This document shows, piece by piece, positions 35,660 to 43,478 of a stretch of DNA of 64,000 nt. Position 1 is the first letter of the stretch, and each line of letters starts with the position of its first letter. Below the pieces are notes generated by a model, which ran no database searches, had not been told where the DNA came from, and saw nothing but the letters and a program-made list of their open reading frames with translations. The stretch lies in assembly GCF_013149275.1 (NCBI RefSeq), contig NZ_JABGNA010000005.1:186001-250000 (forward strand). Reading direction: 5' to 3'. Made by a program: the position numbers and the translations under genes. This DNA comes from Mucilaginibacter sp. SG564 (GTDB taxonomy: Bacteria > Bacteroidota > Bacteroidia > Sphingobacteriales > Sphingobacteriaceae).

Positions 35660-36574
35660 ATGAAATCTATAATAAAAATTAAAAGGCCTGAACTATTCTC
35701 TTTTCAGGAGTGTTTATGGTTTATTCACAGGGATTTTGATGACTCTCTCATATTAATTGATGAGGAAAGTGTTAGCCGGGCAATCAGAGTGAATGGTAAA
35801 TATGTTCCGTTTACCGTTTCTGAGAGCGATGAATATATCCTGATCGAACTTAATACAGAAGATCTGGAAGTTGCACCATTCATTCAAAGCTTCGTAGAAG
35901 ACTGGCTTGATCTCAAAAGAGACCTGATGCCGTTTTATAAAATTCTGAGTCAACATCCGGAACTGAGTTACATGACGGAGGAGTTCAAAGGGCTTCGTTT
36001 GATCGGAAACCCTGAAACTTTTGAAACGTTAATATGGAGTATTATCAGCCAACAAATCAACATGACCTTCGCCTTTAAGTTGAAGCGCGCATTAATTCAA
36101 ACATACGGTGGGAGCATAGATTACGACGGCAAAAAACTAATGCTTTTTCCACCGGCCGAGATGCTCCAAAATTTAACCATCGAAAATTTACAAGCGTTAC
36201 AGTTCTCAAGACAAAAATCGATTTATATTATCAATGCGGCAACGGCGTTTGCGTCTGGCGAACTCAGCAAATCGATATTGTTGGCCGTATCCTCCCAAGA
36301 ACGTGTACAAAAATTGACTGCCCTAAAGGGCGTCGGCTTGTGGACGGCAAACGCAGTAATAATGCAATCTCTCAATGACCCCACTGGTCTGCCTTTAGGT
36401 GATGTAGGGTTATTAAGGGCGTTAGAAAATCACAAATTGATAAACGGAAGAGCGGACATGAATGGGGTGAATGCCGTATTTGATAGATTTAACGGTTGGC
36501 AGGCGTACCTCGTCAATTATCTTTGGCGGAGCTTGTCAAAGCCATTAACATCCCCAGTCGCAGTTAACCCCTGA
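35660..36574 (+). CDS. alkA: DNA-3-methyladenine glycosylase II family protein
   Basis: 304 residues of the HhH-GPD superfamily with an AlkA-type N-terminal domain (~1-105). FETLIWSIISQQINMTFAFK (~125-145) is the start of the GPD fold; LTALKGVGLWTANAVIMQSL (~215-235) is the helix-hairpin-helix. The following LPLGDVGLLRAL supplies the catalytic Asp (GD, ~248). The protein removes alkylated purines from DNA. It lies 15 kb left of the main repair island and is not in an operon with it. It lacks the Ada fusion seen in some homologs. Confidence 0.9.
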   Translation: MKSIIKIKRPELFSFQECLWFIHRDFDDSLILIDEESVSRAIRVNGKYVPFTVSESDEYILIELNTEDLEVAPFIQSFVEDWLDLKRDLMPFYKILSQHPELSYMTEEFKGLRLIGNPETFETLIWSIISQQINMTFAFKLKRALIQTYGGSIDYDGKKLMLFPPAEMLQNLTIENLQALQFSRQKSIYIINAATAFASGELSKSILLAVSSQERVQKLTALKGVGLWTANAVIMQSLNDPTGLPLGDVGLLRALENHKLINGRADMNGVNAVFDRFNGWQAYLVNYLWRSLSKPLTSPVAVNP

Positions 36575-36599
36575 GGGTGTGAAATGAGGTTTCCATGTT

Positions 36600-36721
36600 A
36601 ATAAACCAGCTTTTTAGTGACTTTGCTGTATAAGGCCTACAGAAATTGGCGTCAGAACTTAGTAGAATAATTCCTTGATTAATATATTTGTACAGCCACC
36701 GTACAGAAAGCTGGTTTATTT
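36600..36721. repeat. 122-bp structured element bounded by a 14-bp perfect inverted repeat
   Basis: AATAAACCAGCTTT (36600-36613) is the exact reverse complement of AAAGCTGGTTTATT (36708-36721). Inside are two smaller inverted pairs: CTGTA...TACAG (near 36624-36640) and TGTAC...GTACA (near 36690-36706). The right arm is followed by TTTTTTA. It can be read as a structured RNA closed by a terminator-like stem, a leader of the small gene at 36745, or a MITE-like element. No target-site duplication was recognised. Confidence 0.5.
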
Positions 36722-36744
36722 TTTACTGATTAAAGAAAATTGAA

Positions 36745-37023
36745 ATGAACCCGATTGAAATCTCCCAGGTCGCAAGTCTTTGCGCTTCTGTAGCCAAACT
36801 GATCAAAAGTGAACTTTCCAATGGTACCGTTCAAACGGTCGCCAATCAAATAGTTGTTTCCCTTTCCAGGTTCGAAGTCGAGCACCGGTTAGGCAACCTT
36901 CTCCAACAAATCTATCGTACCATTGACCAGCATTTTCCAATTCGAAATGAACACTTATCGCTTGTTATAAAAGATCTGGATGGTACGTATGAAAACTGTT
37001 TTAAGATCTGGCGCTCTGTTTAG
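36745..37023 (+). CDS. Small protein of unknown function (92 aa)
   Basis: A predicted mostly helical protein (ISQVASLCASVAKLIKSELS, TVANQIVVSLSRFEVEHRLG, LLQQIYRTIDQHF) ending in ENCFKIWRSV. No membrane segment, signal peptide or known motif is seen. It starts 23 bp after the structured inverted-repeat element, which may be its leader. Codon usage looks normal for the region. Family not recognised. Confidence 0.6.
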   Translation: MNPIEISQVASLCASVAKLIKSELSNGTVQTVANQIVVSLSRFEVEHRLGNLLQQIYRTIDQHFPIRNEHLSLVIKDLDGTYENCFKIWRSV

Positions 37024-37471
37024 CGTTGGCCCGGTAAAAGCTCAAAGTCACAATCATAAGAGCAGTCACACTCTGTCCCCCCAACTCGCCAAGGCGGGCT
37101 GATTGCCATAAATGTTTCAAAATGGCTCTTGCGTCAATTTGCCTGCTGCGAAAGTTCGTAATGTAACGATTTTACAAGCAATAATATCAACGTCTTGTCT
37201 GTTTGCAGGCGTTCAGATAATTCTGGGTAATATTTTTGGTTCCTATCTCAACAGGTTTGGCTCCACAAGGTCGGTGTTTGGAGCACATGGATATTAATTA
37301 AACCTGGTTTGTATAGCAGGTCTGTTAGCTTTGATACTTCCCGATGTAGGCGAATACTCTTGAGACCCCTTGTTAACTAAAAAATCACTGCAGAAATGCA
37401 ACCAATCAATTAATTTTCGAACGGTGAGCCAGCCTGTTGAGCTCACCATTTTTATACTGCGGACAAAATTC
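37024..37471. other. Intergenic region with a possible decayed membrane-transporter fragment
   Basis: About 448 bp without an intact gene. Plus-strand frame 37112-37297 continues past one stop to 37363 and reads as two hydrophobic stretches (VTILQAIISTSCLFAGVQII; LNLVCIAGLLALILP). This spacing resembles the last helices of an MFS transporter. It may be a fossil gene; the similarity is weak. Confidence 0.3.
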
Positions 37472-38230
37472 CTAAAAGCTGGTTGCAATTCCCGGCTCAA
37501 GTATTCTCAAGCGATTACCCATGCCGACAATATCAAAGGCCTGTCGCAATTCTTTATCAGACTCGGTATAATGCGACCATCCTTCAAAATGTAACGGAAT
37601 GATGACCGCTTTAGGAAATGCGGATGCAGTATCAAGGGCATCATTGGTACCCATAGTCAGGTTAAAAGGGCCTCGGGGTTTCGCCGCGCCCGCGAAAATA
37701 AAAACAAAACCTGGGCTAAACTGCTGAGCCACTTGCTGAATACCATCATAATACACGGTATCGCCGGTAAAATAGACCTGCACATCACTTGTTTCTACGA
37801 CGAAACCGATAACCTCACCTGTGATGTGAACAGTGCCTGCGGGCCCGTGGCGAGCTGGGGTTGCGGTAACAGAAATGCTGTCATTTAATGCAATCCTCTC
37901 AAAAGGCTTTAACCCTTTTGAATTCCCGCCCAGGCGTACCGCTCCATCAATTGTCGTAATCGTTGTTTCCACTTGTTCGAGCAATTCTCTTCCTGCGTTA
38001 TCCAGATTATCCTTATGCTGGTCATGACTAAGCAAAACTGCATCTATATGACCTATATTGTTTATTGCAGGGCCGGCTGTTTTCCAATAACCAGGCTTAT
38101 CACCTAACATATATGTTTCACCTTTAGGGTCCAGGGTCGGATCGGTCATCAGGCGCAAACCACCGATTTCCAATATCACAGTCGGCCCACCTAAATAAAT
38201 CACGTTGAAATGCTTATTCATCTTTATCAT
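37472..38230 (-). CDS. MBL-fold metal-dependent hydrolase (UlaG-like)
   Basis: About 252 residues from MIKMNKHFNVIYLGG; an in-frame Met 11 codons upstream adds a sequence with no family resemblance. The metallo-beta-lactamase fold is shown by GPTVILEIGGLRLMTDPTLD, AVLLSHDQHKDNLDNAGREL (variant HxxxxD-type HDQHKDN metal motif), PARHGPAGTVHITGEVIGFV, VYFTGDTVYYDGI and VIIPLHFEGWSHY. The spacing and the RHGPAG and HFEGW stretches match UlaG/RomA-like hydrolases. Substrate is unknown. It is a single-gene unit read leftwards. Confidence 0.85.
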   Translation of the reverse strand: MIKMNKHFNVIYLGGPTVILEIGGLRLMTDPTLDPKGETYMLGDKPGYWKTAGPAINNIGHIDAVLLSHDQHKDNLDNAGRELLEQVETTITTIDGAVRLGGNSKGLKPFERIALNDSISVTATPARHGPAGTVHITGEVIGFVVETSDVQVYFTGDTVYYDGIQQVAQQFSPGFVFIFAGAAKPRGPFNLTMGTNDALDTASAFPKAVIIPLHFEGWSHYTESDKELRQAFDIVGMGNRLRILEPGIATSF

Positions 38231-38494
38231 CGTCGTTAAAATTCCTATTGTAAAAGTGCGCACATTGGCCGGATAAAGGAACAGAACATTGTAAAAATAG
38301 AATTGATGTGATCAATCAAAAATCCGTTAAGAATCGCCGCATGCCAGGAGTGAATCATCAGAAAGAACCCAATTTGCCCGTGGTTAAGCCAATCCGGGTG
38401 CTGGGAAAGTCACGAGAATGTCTGTTTTACATGAACTTTCTTTTTTTCTGTAAGCAAATTGTAACTGGGTCGACAAAGGAGAAAAATTACCCAA

Positions 38495-39799
38495 ATGAAT
38501 CCACTTAAGAAAATCAAATTAATTTCCCTGGCAGCTTTGCTGCCCTTCGCTTTAACCGCATGTAAAAAGGACAGTAATAACAGTCCGGTAACGCCTCAGT
38601 CCAATACGATTACCATCGAGAATGTGCTGGAATCCCAACCTTTGGTCGAATCCGGCACCTTCCAGGGCACCGGTACGCCGGCATTAATACAACCAGGTCA
38701 GTCAACGACGATCACGTTTGCAGCTGCAAAAGGTGAAGCGTTATCTTTTGCGACCATGTACGGCGCTTCAAATGATCTTTTCTTTGCTCCGGCAAATCCC
38801 GGTATTCAGGTTTATGATAATAGCGGCAACCCGATCGAGGGGGATGTTTCCGCACAGATTAAGCTTTGGGACAACGGTACCCGAGTAAATCAGAAACCAG
38901 GATCAACAGTAACACATCCAGGCGTCACAGAGGCGAAAAATATTTCAGAAGTGATCGGCGCAGACGCGCAAGGGAACACCTACCTCCCTGCATCGAAACT
39001 GGTTAAGGCAACGCTGAAATACAATGGTAATTCCACTTTCACGTTGACGCTGCAAAATACGTCGGCAGGCACAACCAACGAGACGCCGCTAAGCCCTGGC
39101 GTTTGGAGTGTCTCTTACATCGTTGGCGGAGCACTTCAGGCTCCAAATCCACTTTATACGGTTGGTCAGCCGACGGCAAATGGTTTAACTAATATTGCTG
39201 AAGCTGGTGACAACACAGCTTTAAGTGCATATGCTAAATCTATCACAGGAATTTTCACACCGTTGTCCCCCGTCCTGGTAGTTGTATATAATGGCATTAA
39301 TAACCCTATTTACACCACCAACCAATCAGATGCAGGCAAAGGCCTTACCCCATTGGCCCAAAAAGGTAATGCAGATACACTCGCTGCTTATTTAAAAACG
39401 GTTAAAGGGGTTAAGGCTGTTTATGTTTTGCCAGCGCCGAATACTAAAGTGTTGCTACCAAGTATAGCAGGCAAGCAAGGCGGCGTTGTATCACAACAGC
39501 TTGACGTTGCCGCCGGCGACCGTTTGGCTATTGCCACCATGTATGGTTTTTCGAATGACTGGTTCTTTGCTTCGGCCGATAATGGAGTAGATGCCACGCA
39601 AAAAGGTGACATTTCTGGCACGATCAAATTGTTCGATGACGGAACTGCAATCAATCAATTTCCCGGTGCGGGACTTACGCAGTTCAACCTTGCAGGAACT
39701 CCATTAAAGGAAAGTCAACCTATTACTGCGGTTCCAAATCCTAATGCCTTTACCACGTTGCCGCCAGTTACCGGTATTATCAAAGTGACCCTTAAATAA
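38495..39799 (+). CDS. Spondin-domain lipoprotein with two repeats
   Basis: 434 residues. A lipoprotein signal (LAALLPFALTACKKDSNN, Cys ~23) leads to two copies of a spondin_N-like domain. Copy one (~40-215) has FATMYGASNDLFFAPANPGI and LWDNGTRVNQKPGS; copy two (~310-430) has IATMYGFSNDWFFASADNGV and LFDDGTAINQFPGAG. Between them VYNGINNPIYTTNQ and YLKTVKGV occur. Extracellular spondin domains mediate adhesion in animals; in bacteria the role is not established. A strong terminator follows, so it forms its own unit. Confidence 0.85.
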   Translation: MNPLKKIKLISLAALLPFALTACKKDSNNSPVTPQSNTITIENVLESQPLVESGTFQGTGTPALIQPGQSTTITFAAAKGEALSFATMYGASNDLFFAPANPGIQVYDNSGNPIEGDVSAQIKLWDNGTRVNQKPGSTVTHPGVTEAKNISEVIGADAQGNTYLPASKLVKATLKYNGNSTFTLTLQNTSAGTTNETPLSPGVWSVSYIVGGALQAPNPLYTVGQPTANGLTNIAEAGDNTALSAYAKSITGIFTPLSPVLVVVYNGINNPIYTTNQSDAGKGLTPLAQKGNADTLAAYLKTVKGVKAVYVLPAPNTKVLLPSIAGKQGGVVSQQLDVAAGDRLAIATMYGFSNDWFFASADNGVDATQKGDISGTIKLFDDGTAINQFPGAGLTQFNLAGTPLKESQPITAVPNPNAFTTLPPVTGIIKVTLK

Positions 39800-39808
39800 T
39801 TAAATTAT

Positions 39809-39838
39809 AGGCCGCCTGCATAGGCGGCCTCACTTTTT
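39809..39838 (+). terminator. Rho-independent terminator after the spondin gene
   Basis: AGGCCGCCT (39809-39817), loop GCAT, AGGCGGCCT (39822-39830), followed by CACTTTTTT. A textbook stem and T-run. Confidence 0.85.
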
Positions 39839-39849
39839 TCCATATTGAT

Positions 39850-40344
39850 ATGACAGCTTTTATAGTTCTCACGAAAGCTGACACATCAGAAATGAACCGG
39901 TATATGTTTGTTAATCTGGAGTATGGTTCCCAATCTGTACGTCTATTTCGCCAAAATGCAAATGCCTTGGCAGACTACCTTGTCCTCCAAAACAGGAAAA
40001 ATACATTGACGGCTAGAAAACGGGAAGTCATTAACCTGGTTGTAAGCCAGGTTAATGAATGCGCTTATTGCCTTATAGCGCATACTGTAGCTGGAGGTTT
40101 ACAGGGTTTTACAACGGAAGAGATTCTACTGATCCGTAAGGCGAATATCGATTTCGATACCAGGCTTGGTACCTTGGCGAAGTTTGTTAAAGCAACAGCG
40201 ATAAACAGCGGACTGCCTGATGCAGCTTTAGTAGATTATTTTTTAGCAGCGGACTATAGCGAGGCCCATTTGATAGATATGATATTGGTAAAGGAGATAA
40301 AACGATCAGTAATTACCTGCACGGCTTTATCGTTCTTCCTGTAG
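39850..40344 (+). CDS. Carboxymuconolactone decarboxylase/AhpD-like protein with a frameshifted C-terminus
   Basis: 164 residues as read. The AhpD-like fold shows REVINLVVSQVNECAYCLIA with the CxxC pair and nearby His (AHTVAGGLQG), typical of alkylhydroperoxidase-type redox centres. The frame then ends IKRSVITCTALSFFL, which does not fit the family. Shifting frame near 40288-40293 restores GDKTISNYLHGFIVLPVDFP, the expected family ending. Thus a one-base deletion (or two-base insertion) has replaced the last ~25 residues; no stop follows soon in the restored frame. The catalytic part is intact, so partial function is possible. A sequencing error is the alternative. It lies 11 bp after the terminator of the spondin gene. 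Confidence 0.75.
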   Translation: MTAFIVLTKADTSEMNRYMFVNLEYGSQSVRLFRQNANALADYLVLQNRKNTLTARKREVINLVVSQVNECAYCLIAHTVAGGLQGFTTEEILLIRKANIDFDTRLGTLAKFVKATAINSGLPDAALVDYFLAADYSEAHLIDMILVKEIKRSVITCTALSFFL

Positions 40345-40385
40345 ATTTTCCCGGTACGCCAGCAATTGATACATGCTTCAGAAAT

Positions 40386-40413
40386 AAAAAGAGCGACACC
40401 TGTCGCTCTTTTT
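40386..40413. terminator. Bidirectional terminator
   Basis: AAAAAGAGCGACA-CC-TGTCGCTCTTTTT, a perfect 13-bp stem with A/T tails, between the AhpD-like gene (plus) and the monooxygenase-like gene (minus). Confidence 0.85.
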
Positions 40414-40416
40414 ATT

Positions 40417-40710
40417 TTACTTCACAGCTAAAATATCGACTTTTTCAATTACCGGGCTCCCGGATAGCAACTCGGGGGCTTTATCCAGCAATGCAGCAGC
40501 AATCGGTCCGTTTAAATGCGCCTCCCGTGCCGCTTCAGTCTCAAAGGTGTCGAATATGCCGAATGTAGATGCGCCAATTTGCAGGGCATACCAGTTAACC
40601 GTTCCGGCTTCCTGCTGGGCTAATGATAATGCGCTTTTGAGGAAATCGCTTAGTTCTTGTTCTTTGCCTGCTTTTGCTTCCAGCTTGACTAATAAAGAAA
40701 ATTTTAACAT
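40417..40710 (-). CDS. ABM-domain (putative quinol monooxygenase) protein
   Basis: 97 residues forming a single antibiotic-biosynthesis-monooxygenase dimeric alpha-beta barrel. Landmarks are FSLLVKLEAKAGKEQELSDF, EAGTVNWYALQIGASTFGIF and DTFETEAAREAHLNGPIAAA. Relatives such as YgiN act on quinols or haem-like substrates, but many have unknown substrates. It is a single minus-strand gene flanked by a terminator. Confidence 0.85.
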   Translation of the reverse strand: MLKFSLLVKLEAKAGKEQELSDFLKSALSLAQQEAGTVNWYALQIGASTFGIFDTFETEAAREAHLNGPIAAALLDKAPELLSGSPVIEKVDILAVK

Positions 40711-40909
40711 GGTGACATATATTATTTGAATAAGTAAGTTGAAATATAAGCAGGGCTATGTTTCTTAATGCGCGCTACTTAATGTTTGATGTTAGTCGTA
40801 ACAATCATAAAATCCTTACAAGAAGCTCGTAAAATTTTTTATTAAAAAATATTGTAAGGTATTGGCAAAGAATACTACTAAGGAGGAAATCTTATACTAA
40901 AAAATCAAA

Positions 40910-41104
40910 ATGAAAGCATTAAAATTTAAAGCCCTATCGTTAACCGCGATTGCCGCGATCTGTTTATCATTAAGCGCTCACGCGCAGGATAAAATGGTCC
41001 CGATGAAAAAAGACACCAAGAAGACGTCTAAAATGAGCCATGATAAAATGAGCAAGTCATCAGACAAAATGTCGAAAATAAAAAAGGACACGACGAAAAT
41101 GTAA
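40910..41104 (+). CDS. Small exported MXKDX-repeat protein
   Basis: 64 residues: a signal peptide (ALSLTAIAAICLSLSAHAQ) and a mature part made of short Met/Lys/Asp repeats (DKMVPMKKDTKK, HDKMSKSSDKMSKIKKDTTK). This is the pentapeptide MXKDX pattern. Met- and Lys-rich periplasmic peptides of this kind often accompany oxidative or metal-stress sigma factors and may bind copper or quench oxidants (inference). An AGGAGG stretch ends 26 nt upstream of the start. It heads a cluster with peroxiredoxin, thioredoxin, sigma and anti-sigma genes. Confidence 0.8.
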   Translation: MKALKFKALSLTAIAAICLSLSAHAQDKMVPMKKDTKKTSKMSHDKMSKSSDKMSKIKKDTTKM

Positions 41105-41162
41105 TATCAGCCGCCAGCAGTGCTTTTTGTTGGCATTTTTTAACTCCATTAATCTAATCTAT

Positions 41163-41843
41163 ATGAAACTAAAGGCTAACTTTAATTTTTTTTACTTGAA
41201 CTTTATTACCATACTATTGCTTGGTTTTACCGCTTTCAACGCCTCAGCCTTGTCATTAAACATAAGCGATACTACAGCTACGCAGATATACCCCCAACAA
41301 TCCACCGATATCAGTCCGCTCCTTATTGGTGAAAAGATACCTTCGGTTAGCATCCCTGCTGCAAACGGGAAGCCATTTGATCTTAATGCGCATCTTAGTG
41401 ATAAGCCAACCGTTTTATTCTTCTATCGTGGTGGTTGGTGCCCGTTTTGTAATAAGGAACTAGCAGGTGTACAAGGTATTCAGGAAGAACTAGTCAAAAT
41501 GGGTTACCAAATAATCGCCATAAGCACCGATAGCCCTGACAATCTGAATAAAAGTGCCGACAAACACCAGCTATCTTATACCTTGCTTTCTGATGCCGAC
41601 CTTGCGGTATCAAAGCAATTTGGTATCGCATTCAAAGCCCCGGCTGCTTACAGCAAGGTCTTGACTGAAGGTTCGGCGGGAAAGAATGTAGATAAATTAT
41701 TGCCTGTGCCTTCCGTATTTATTTTAGACAAAAACGGCGTCATCCAATTTGAATATATTAATCCCGATTTTAAACAGCGCATCAGTCCAACGCTTTTGCA
41801 GGCTGTTGCCACTGCCTTGAAATACGAAAATCTTGCTAAATAA
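41163..41843 (+). CDS. Exported peroxiredoxin-like protein (AhpC/TSA family)
   Basis: 226 residues from MKLKANFNFFYLNF; the upstream in-frame Met precedes the signal peptide (ITILLLGFTAFNASALS) by 12 extra residues and is not needed. The thioredoxin-fold domain has LFFYRGGWCPFCNKELAGVQ with Cys ~92/95 (CPFC), IIAISTDSPDNLNKSADKHQ, and SVFILDKNGVIQFEYINPDF. It would reduce peroxides in the periplasm, with the thioredoxin-like protein encoded 8 bp downstream as likely reductant. Confidence 0.85.
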   Translation: MKLKANFNFFYLNFITILLLGFTAFNASALSLNISDTTATQIYPQQSTDISPLLIGEKIPSVSIPAANGKPFDLNAHLSDKPTVLFFYRGGWCPFCNKELAGVQGIQEELVKMGYQIIAISTDSPDNLNKSADKHQLSYTLLSDADLAVSKQFGIAFKAPAAYSKVLTEGSAGKNVDKLLPVPSVFILDKNGVIQFEYINPDFKQRISPTLLQAVATALKYENLAK

Positions 41844-41851
41844 CCTTGACA

Positions 41852-42289
41852 ATGATTTTTAATCGGAAATATCCAGGGCTTGTATGCGCCTTGATCTTGC
41901 TGCTGAACGGCTATAGTTACGCTCAGCAGCTTTGCAAAAGGAACGAAATTCTTTTTAAAGAAGGTAATCTTGACGCTGCCTTATCAGCGGCGAAACAACA
42001 GCATAAGCCTGTTTTTGTTGATGCCTACGCGGTATGGTGTGCGCCCTGCCAGCAGCTTAAACAGAACACCTTCAAGGATAAGGCTTTATCGGCTTACTGC
42101 AACTCCCATTTTATAAATATTTCCATTGATGTAGAAAAAGGAGACGGTGAGAAATTTGCCGAACACTATAACGTTAATAATTATCCAACATTGTTGTTTA
42201 TAGATGAAGATGGAAAGATCATTACCAGAATTGAGGGTTTTGTCGAAGCTAAATCTTTGCTAAAGGCCGCGGAGTCCATTAAATTATGA
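41852..42289 (+). CDS. Exported thioredoxin-family protein
   Basis: 145 residues from MIFNRKYPGLVCALILLLNG; a TTG two codons upstream is possible but less likely. After the signal peptide the thioredoxin fold carries FVDAYAVWCAPCQQLKQNTF (WCAPC active site), INISIDVEKGDGEKFAEHYN and the cis-Pro segment NNYPTLLFIDEDGKII. It is a periplasmic thiol reductant or oxidant working with the adjacent peroxiredoxin (inference from spacing of 8 bp). Confidence 0.87.
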   Translation: MIFNRKYPGLVCALILLLNGYSYAQQLCKRNEILFKEGNLDAALSAAKQQHKPVFVDAYAVWCAPCQQLKQNTFKDKALSAYCNSHFINISIDVEKGDGEKFAEHYNVNNYPTLLFIDEDGKIITRIEGFVEAKSLLKAAESIKL

Positions 42290-42343
42290 CCCGAGATCTA
42301 ATGGATTTGTCTTATTTAAAATATAAAATTGAGCTTTGATGCC

Positions 42344-42949
42344 ATGCGTGATGAAATAATTGTGAATAATATAACGGAACGTGCAAATTATGAAGAACTT
42401 AATCCAGCAAAATGGGTAGATGAATATGCTGACTACCTGTATAATTTTGCGTTGAAAAGGCTAAACGACGAAGCGTTGGCGCAGGACTTGGTGCAGGATA
42501 CATTTTTATCCGCTCTAGAAAAATCAAATCTTTTCCGGGCGGAAAGTTCCATACGTTCCTGGTTAACCGCCATCCTGAAAAATAAGATCGTTGATACCTA
42601 TCGCAAAAGGGCCAACGCTTTAAGCGGTGAAATGCGTATAGGCTCTGTCGAAGATGAACCGGAGTTTTTCGACCCCGATTTGAACAACTGGAAAAAAAAG
42701 CATTGGCCGGCACCTTTTGGCGTTGAAGACGAAGACGCGCTCCATAATAAGGAATTTATGAATGTTTTACGAAAGTGCCTGTTTAAACTTCCGTCGTTGT
42801 GGATGTCTGTTTTCAAATTGAAGCATTTGGACGAAGAAGAAACGGGTTTCATCTGCGAAAAACTCAGGATCACTTCGGCTAACTATTGGGTGATCATCCA
42901 TCGTGCAAAAGTCAACTTGAGATCTTGTTTACAGAAGAATTGGATGTGA
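42344..42949 (+). CDS. ECF RNA polymerase sigma factor
   Basis: 201 residues from MRDEIIVNNITERANYEELN; a TTG five codons upstream is an alternative. Region 2: WVDEYADYLYNFALKRLNDE and AQDLVQDTFLSALEKSNLFR, then AILKNKIVDTYRKRAN. Region 4: KLPSLWMSVFKLKHLDEEET and EKLRITSANYWVIIHRAK. It is followed after 1 bp by a small zinc-type anti-sigma gene and preceded by exported redox genes, suggesting a periplasmic oxidative-stress sensor unit unlike the FecI/FecR pairs elsewhere in the window. Confidence 0.88.
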   Translation: MRDEIIVNNITERANYEELNPAKWVDEYADYLYNFALKRLNDEALAQDLVQDTFLSALEKSNLFRAESSIRSWLTAILKNKIVDTYRKRANALSGEMRIGSVEDEPEFFDPDLNNWKKKHWPAPFGVEDEDALHNKEFMNVLRKCLFKLPSLWMSVFKLKHLDEEETGFICEKLRITSANYWVIIHRAKVNLRSCLQKNWM

Positions 42950-42950
42950 G

Positions 42951-43238
42951 ATGAAAAAAGAACTAAAAACGGAGGAAGAACGGATCGCTTATAATTGCAG
43001 GAAAGCGACGCTTTTAATCGAAAAACAGCAAGAAATTGAACTGACTGTCAGAGAAAAAATGGAATTGCAATTTCACCTTACAGGTTGTTATATCTGCCGC
43101 GTTTACGAACAGCAAAGTATTCTGATCAATCGCATGATCCGGCAGCTTTTTAACACTCAAAAGGATGAAGCTAACCTGAACCACGAGTTCAAAGAAAAAT
43201 TGAAACAAAAAATTGCAGCTAAACTGGATAATAATTGA
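42951..43238 (+). CDS. Putative zinc-binding anti-sigma factor
   Basis: 95 residues, cytoplasmic with no membrane segment. NCRKATLLIEKQQEIEL and KMELQFHLTGCYICRVYEQQ give Cys, His and a CxxC in the order of ZAS (zf-HC2) anti-sigma proteins: Cys16, His46, Cys50, Cys53 approximately. Oxidation of such Cys residues releases the sigma factor in ChrR/RsrA-type systems. It starts 1 bp after the sigma stop, so the two are translated together. Confidence 0.72.
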   Translation: MKKELKTEEERIAYNCRKATLLIEKQQEIELTVREKMELQFHLTGCYICRVYEQQSILINRMIRQLFNTQKDEANLNHEFKEKLKQKIAAKLDNN

Positions 43239-43265
43239 TTTATCCGAAGGATGCCATTTGGTAAG

Positions 43266-43312
43266 CAATTAAATTTAATATTTAGGGCCTAAAACTCCTT
43301 TAGGTTTAATTG
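43266..43312 (+). terminator. Nested hairpin after the anti-sigma gene
   Basis: CAATTAAA/TTTAATTG arms enclose a CCTAAA/TTTAGG hairpin. It lies 28 bp after the anti-sigma stop. No T-run follows, so termination is uncertain. Confidence 0.4.
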
Positions 43313-43434
43313 GCAAAAAAAGTGGAAGAATTGATTTCGCTGTTGGTAAAACTACTTTTTATTAAATATATATTGAAGGAATTCATATTTATATATTTTT
43401 ACCAAAAGCACTATATAAACGTTTGAAATTATAT

Positions 43435-43471
43435 CATAAAGCTATAATGCTTATTGCATTATAGCTTTATG
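43435..43471. terminator. Terminator hairpin before the PEP-mutase family gene end
   Basis: CATAAAGCTATAATGC and GCATTATAGCTTTATG form a perfect 16-bp stem with loop TTATT, 8 bp past the stop of the minus-strand gene. Confidence 0.75.
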
Positions 43472-43478
43472 AATTTTA

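Noticed and set aside
36600..36721. Insertion sequence bounded by the 14-bp inverted repeat
   Set aside because: Only 94 bp lie between the arms, no transposase and no target duplication; at most a MITE.
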